64,000 nucleotides of DNA. Source: Nelumbo lutea (lineage: Eukaryota; Streptophyta; Magnoliopsida; Proteales; Nelumbonaceae). The position numbers and the translations under genes were made by a program. The notes under the pieces are model-generated. The model had not been told where the DNA came from and searched no databases. It saw only the letters and a program-made list of their open reading frames with translations. Positions 59,914-64,000 of the stretch are shown here, in pieces; position 1 is the first letter of the stretch, and the number at the start of each line of letters is the position of its first letter. Where the stretch lies: NCBI GenBank assembly GCA_022828595.1, contig JAKGHH010000003.1, positions 57,277,759-57,341,758 of the forward strand, in the 5' to 3' direction.

Positions 59914-62900
59914 TAGTGGTATCAAAGCGGGGGGTCCTTCGAGAAGCTCAGATGTCGAGTGTGGAGGAGAGACTCGGTGGGGTGGAGCACTCGCAAGAGA
60001 CTCTTCAAAAAACTCAGGAGGCCATCTTGCATCAGCTGGCTGAGATAACGGAGAGGTTGAATCGACTTACCTCCTGAATGGAGTCACAGGAAGGCTAAAT
60101 GGGAGGGCTAACGAACACGTTGTCCCTGGGGGAGACAGAGAGCCTAGGTGCAACGGCGAAGGGACATCACAGATGGGGAATGGGTTTGGCCACCAGTCCA
60201 GATTTTGGAAGGTGGACTTTCCCATATTCAATGGGATGGGGTTGGAAGGTTGGTTGCTGTTGGTCGGGCAATACTTGGAGATCCATGAGGTACCGGAGGA
60301 ACGTTGGGTGGCGGTGGCTAGTTTGGGCTTCAAAGGGCGAGTGGTGGAGTGGTACAGCTGGTTTCGTGAGTATCAACCCAATCCCACATGGTCTCAGTTA
60401 ATAGCGAAGATGGAAGTTCGATTCATTGGACCACAAGGTCGTAATTATGTGGGAAGGTTATCCAAACTACAACAGACGACGACTGTACAGGAGTATATGG
60501 AGGATTTCCAGAGGCTATCGAGTAGAGTCAAATCCCTATCAGAAGACTATCTCATTGGATGCTTTGTCTCCGGTTTGAAGGTGGAGATCCGAGATGGAGT
60601 AGAAAAGCTGGAACCTCGAACCTTGGCCAGAGCCTTCCGCCTTGCCTTGCTAGAAGAAGAAGAAGAACGGAATGCTCGAAGGAAGGCGGTTCACGTGGAA
60701 CTACCCCGTAGCAAATCCTCTCCTGCTCCAAATAATCCTCCGCCGAAGCCTCTAGGTACTATCGGAAGGATGAACCCACCAGAGATAAAATGACTAACAC
60801 CGGAAGAAACCAAGGAACGAAGGGACAAGGGCCTCTGTTTTAATTGCAACGAGCGTTTTTTTCCTGGTCATCGTTGCAAGAAGCAAAAATTGTTTTGGAT
60901 CGTGACAGAAACAGAGGAGCAAGAAGAACCGGAAATTGAATCGGAGCCGAAGGCTAAGATTTCCCTGCATGCTATGAAGGGACTAGAGATGCCCCAAACT
61001 ATGTGAATCCAAGGTACCCTAGAAACCCATCCTGTGGTCTTACTTATTGACAGTGGGTCTACCCACAACTTTCTTGATCCCAAGGTGGTAGAACGAGCTC
61101 GGGTACCCCTATCGGCCAACTCAGTCTTTGTGGTGACTGTGGCTAGTGGTGAGAAGTTACGTGGGACCAGCTGTTGTGATGGAGTCCAGATCCGAACTCG
61201 AAGGGACAACTCTAAAGGCAGATTTTTACCTCTTGACTGTACCTGGGTATGATGCGGTTTTGGCCGCACAGTGGTTGCGGACACTAGGGGACGTCACCTG
61301 GAATTTTTCCTCAATGACACTCAGTTTCCATGACGAACAGGGACTTCATCGGCTACAGGGGTTAAGAAAGAGAGAGACCATAATGATAAATGGAGAAAAG
61401 GCGCAGCAGAAGGTTTCTAAAGCCAGTCACATATTCTTGCTACAAATCCTCAAGGAGCCCAAGATGAAGGATAATCCCCAGCTTGACCAGGTGTTTGTAC
61501 AATTATTACAGGAATACTCCGACGTCTTCTCGGATCCGCCGGGTTTTCCTCCATGTACACGGTACAATCATGCCATACCTCTCATTGGAGGAGATGGACC
61601 GCTTTGTCAGAGGCCGTATAGGTATCCCTATTATCAAAAAGGGGAAATAGAGAAGCTAGTGAATTGTCGGAACATGGTGCCATATGTCCAACCAACAGCC
61701 CGTTCGCCTCCCCGGTGGTGTTGGTGAAGAAAAAGGACAGAGGTTGGAGAATGTGTGTAGATTATCGGAGGTTAAACAAGGTGACCGTGAAAGACAAATA
61801 CCCGATACCCATTATAGACGCGCTGCTGGACAAACTTCATGGCTCTCGGATATTTTCAAAGCTAGATCTCCAGTCAGCGTATCACAGATCCGCATACGAG
61901 AAGAGGACATTGCCAAGACGACCTTCCACACCCATAAAGGCCATTATGAATCATGCCTTCTGGGTTAACCAAAGCCCCTTCCACATTTCAAGCATTCATG
62001 AACGAAGTGTTCCAAGACCTTCCAAGAAAGTTGGTGTTAGTTTTCTTGGACGACATCCTTGTTTACAATAAGACAGAAATAGAGCATTGACAACACCTCA
62101 AATAAGTGTTGAGAAGGGTTAGTGCCACAAGTTGTATGCGAAACCCAACAAATGTCTCTTTGGGGTAATAAGGTGTTATGGACACACCGCCCGGTAGCGC
62201 ATTGCGGCGCAGTCATAGGCAGTAGCACGCACAGCGGGCCGCCCTACTGCACGCACCGCCTAGCAGCGCCGCCCAGTAGCCCGACAGCGCACAGCACGCA
62301 TCGCACGGCAGTAGCACTAGGCAGCAGCACGCACCGCACGGCAGCAACACGCATTGCACGACACCAGCACGCTCCTCACGGCAGCAACACTGCGAGACGT
62401 GCGCACCACCCGGCAGCAACAATAGGGCAGGGCCCACATGACATATCATCAGGGTGGGCCCACACTTATCTTACCACATCAGCTCTGCCCGCTAACTCGC
62501 CGCCAGCTACACCATTCCTTATCCCTTATCTTATCTTATCTTTATCTTATCTTATCTTAAGTAAGAGTTGTGTTACCATTAGGAGTAGCTAATTAGGAGT
62601 TTGAGTTCAAGATTGGAGTTTGAGTTTAATTAGGAGTTTCCTTCTGTAATCTCCTATTTAAGGAGCCACGAGTTGAAATAAAGTATTCAGTTTGCAGTCA
62701 AGAAAAGAGTGAGGAGAGTTCAGGTGGTCTCTTGGACAAATCACCCATTCAGTTTTCGCAATAGGGTTTGCACTCAAGGGAAAGCAGGGCTTTCTCCCCA
62801 TGGACCGACCCGTGACGAGATCCTAAGCGTGGGACCATAACAGAAGGGTGAGTTATTTGGGGGTAGATCCCGAGAAGGTGGAATGCATGCAAGCTTGGCT

Positions 62901-63159
62901 GCAACCTCAGAACATATCAGAACTCAAGGGATTCCTAGGTTTGATAGGTACTACCATAAATTCATCCAAAATTACGAGAAGATCACCAAGCCTTTGACAA
63001 ACTTGCTTAAAAAGGGAGCCTGGAGATGGATGAAGAAGTAGATGGGGCTTTCCAAGCCCTGAAAAGAGAAGTCACTACTACTCTAGTGCTAGCTTTGCCC
63101 AATTTCACCCATCCATTCACCCTGGACTACGACGCCAGTGGAGTCAGAATAAGTGTTGT
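59914..63159 (+). mobile_element. decayed Ty3/gypsy retrotransposon
   Basis: Primer-binding site TGGTATCAAAGCGG (59,917-59,930, initiator Met tRNA type). Gag starts at 59,952 and stops after 41 codons (TGA 60,075-60,077). After frame damage the gag core runs 60,173-60,787 (FNGMGLEGWLL, YSWFREYQPNPTW, YMEDFQRLSSRV) to a TGA. Then come a zinc knuckle (GLCFNCNERFFPGHRCKK), a protease (VVLLIDSGSTHNFLD, about 61,030-61,075) after another TGA, and reverse transcriptase ([40 protein letters not shown] near 62,040). The thumb and start of RNase H resume at 62,848 (DPEKVECMQAWLQPQ, ELKGFLGLIG, FTLDYDASG). Multiple stops and frameshifts make it inactive. Integrase and the 3' LTR are not seen. Confidence 0.9.
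62174..62842 (+). mobile_element. solo LTR nested in the gypsy pol gene
   Basis: 669 bp with exact 8-bp inverted ends, TGTTATGG and CCATAACA. Flanks taagg (62,169-62,173) and gaagg (62,843-62,847) share four of five bases, as in a slightly mutated target duplication. It has LTR features in order: GCAGCAACACGCA-type GC-rich repeats (62,200-62,420), TATTTAA (about 62,656), AATAAAG (about 62,679) and a CT/GA-mixed end. The pol reading stops at its left edge and resumes at its right edge. The + orientation is inferred from the TATA and polyA order. No internal region remains, so it is a recombined solo LTR. Confidence 0.8.
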
Positions 63160-64000
63160 TGTTAGATAGTGTATGCCCTTATCTCCAATCAAAATGATGT
63201 ACATTATGACATTTACTGTAAATGAATAAAGTACATATTTGATTCATGTTATTATGGTGTGTTTCTATGTAATACCCTTAAACTAGACACTTATGAGACT
63301 CGTGTTAGTTTAGAATCTTCACAGCCGTTGGATAGATCTGGGGAGATTTATCCTGCCAAGGCTGACCCTGATGTGCCGCCAAGTTGGTTGGGGTGACTTG
63401 TCTCAGCTGCCAGGGTGAGACTTGAGGTACATGTAGTGTGAGTTTCTTGAAACCTGAGCCAGACCAAAATTCTAGTATTGCCCTAGACCTTGGAGATAGA
63501 TGGAAAAAACTAGAATGTTACACCTAACCCCTAGACTCGATTATGATACTACACTAGGTGTCGGATTGGGTTGTCTTTGATATGCCAATCAGTGAGATCC
63601 TTAGAGGGGGTCAAAACCTATGTATGTTGGAACAGTCCGAGAATTCATCTGAGTGGGTGATCATAGTGGCGGGATCAACCCCTTTGTCGGACAAAGTGAA
63701 TGATCGGGGATGCACTCTCTCTGATGAAAACCAAAACTACCGGTAGTCAATTTCAACCGTTGAAATTTGTTTTGCAAAATATATTTATATAGAAATATAC
63801 ATATATATATTATGGTTTCAAAATGTTTGCAAAATGTTTTAGTTTTTAGGATCCATGTGAGTAGAGAGTGCAGCACTGTACCTTGTAGCCGAGGGAGAGG
63901 TCATCTTTTGTCGGGCAGTGTTTGATCATTATGGGCTGAGAGGTTAAGTGTAAGACCATTGAGGGTAATACCTGATGGGCTAATCTTGCATCTACCCACA
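63160..64000. mobile_element. possible second insertion at the gypsy 3' side
   Basis: The RNase H reading breaks off within DASGV, and the following sequence begins TGTTAGATAGTG, like an LTR start. It contains AATGAATAAAGTACA (63,218-63,232). No coding sequence is seen to the window end. The other boundary lies outside the window. Confidence 0.35.

Noticed and set aside
62122..62592. 156-aa ORF
   Set aside because: Reads through the border of the gypsy pol gene into the repetitive solo LTR.
1..64000. CRISPR arrays, operons, rRNA or tRNA genes
   Set aside because: The DNA is plant nuclear; the tandem arrays lack CRISPR spacing. I saw no rRNA or convincing tRNA cloverleaf by eye, though a tRNA search program was not run.

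Overview
The window is AT-rich nuclear DNA from a flowering plant. Four intact, intron-containing plant genes sit in long non-coding stretches filled with retrotransposons, MITEs and gene fragments. Splice sites follow GT-AG and the genes are of land-plant families. I cannot name the species from sequence alone.

Layout. (1) 1-4,610: degenerate repeats and MITE-like elements, no gene. (2) 4,611-9,930: a non-autonomous LTR retrotransposon with very long LTRs full of minisatellites; the right LTR carries an extra 1.13-kb tandem duplication. (3) 10.56-14.3 kb: two decayed gene copies, a secretory phospholipase A2 pseudogene (+) and a zinc-ribbon/RING E3 ligase pseudogene (-). (4) 16.9-25.7 kb: two inverted copies of a promoter/5'-exon-like segment about 8 kb apart. 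Between them lies an array of ~372-bp units that alternate between two subtypes and run in opposite directions in two blocks. (5) 26,403-31,104: an LRR receptor kinase of the MIK2-like group, two exons, 1,208 aa. (6) 31.1-39.8 kb: an orphan exon abutting the LTR of a truncated Ty1/copia remnant, then AT-rich DNA with MITEs. (7) 39,849-45,162 (-): a complete 12-exon cellulose synthase catalytic subunit of the CESA4/IRX5 class, 1,045 aa. (8) 45.2-53.0 kb: MITE-rich DNA. (9) 53,079-53,618 (+): PGR5, two exons, 128 aa. (10) 55,199-58,431 (-): eIF(iso)4E, five exons, 193 aa. (11) 59.9-64.0 kb: a decayed Ty3/gypsy element split by a 669-bp solo LTR and perhaps by a second insertion at its right end.

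The four intact genes serve unrelated functions: cell-surface signalling, secondary-wall cellulose synthesis, photosynthetic cyclic electron flow and translation initiation. They are ordinary neighbours, not a functional cluster. The most unusual structures are the inverted, subtype-alternating array at 18.7-22.3 kb and the LTR rebuilt by recombination between two related minisatellites at 7.1-9.9 kb. In CESA4, two residues of a strongly conserved motif differ from the family pattern, and a microsatellite abuts a splice donor.
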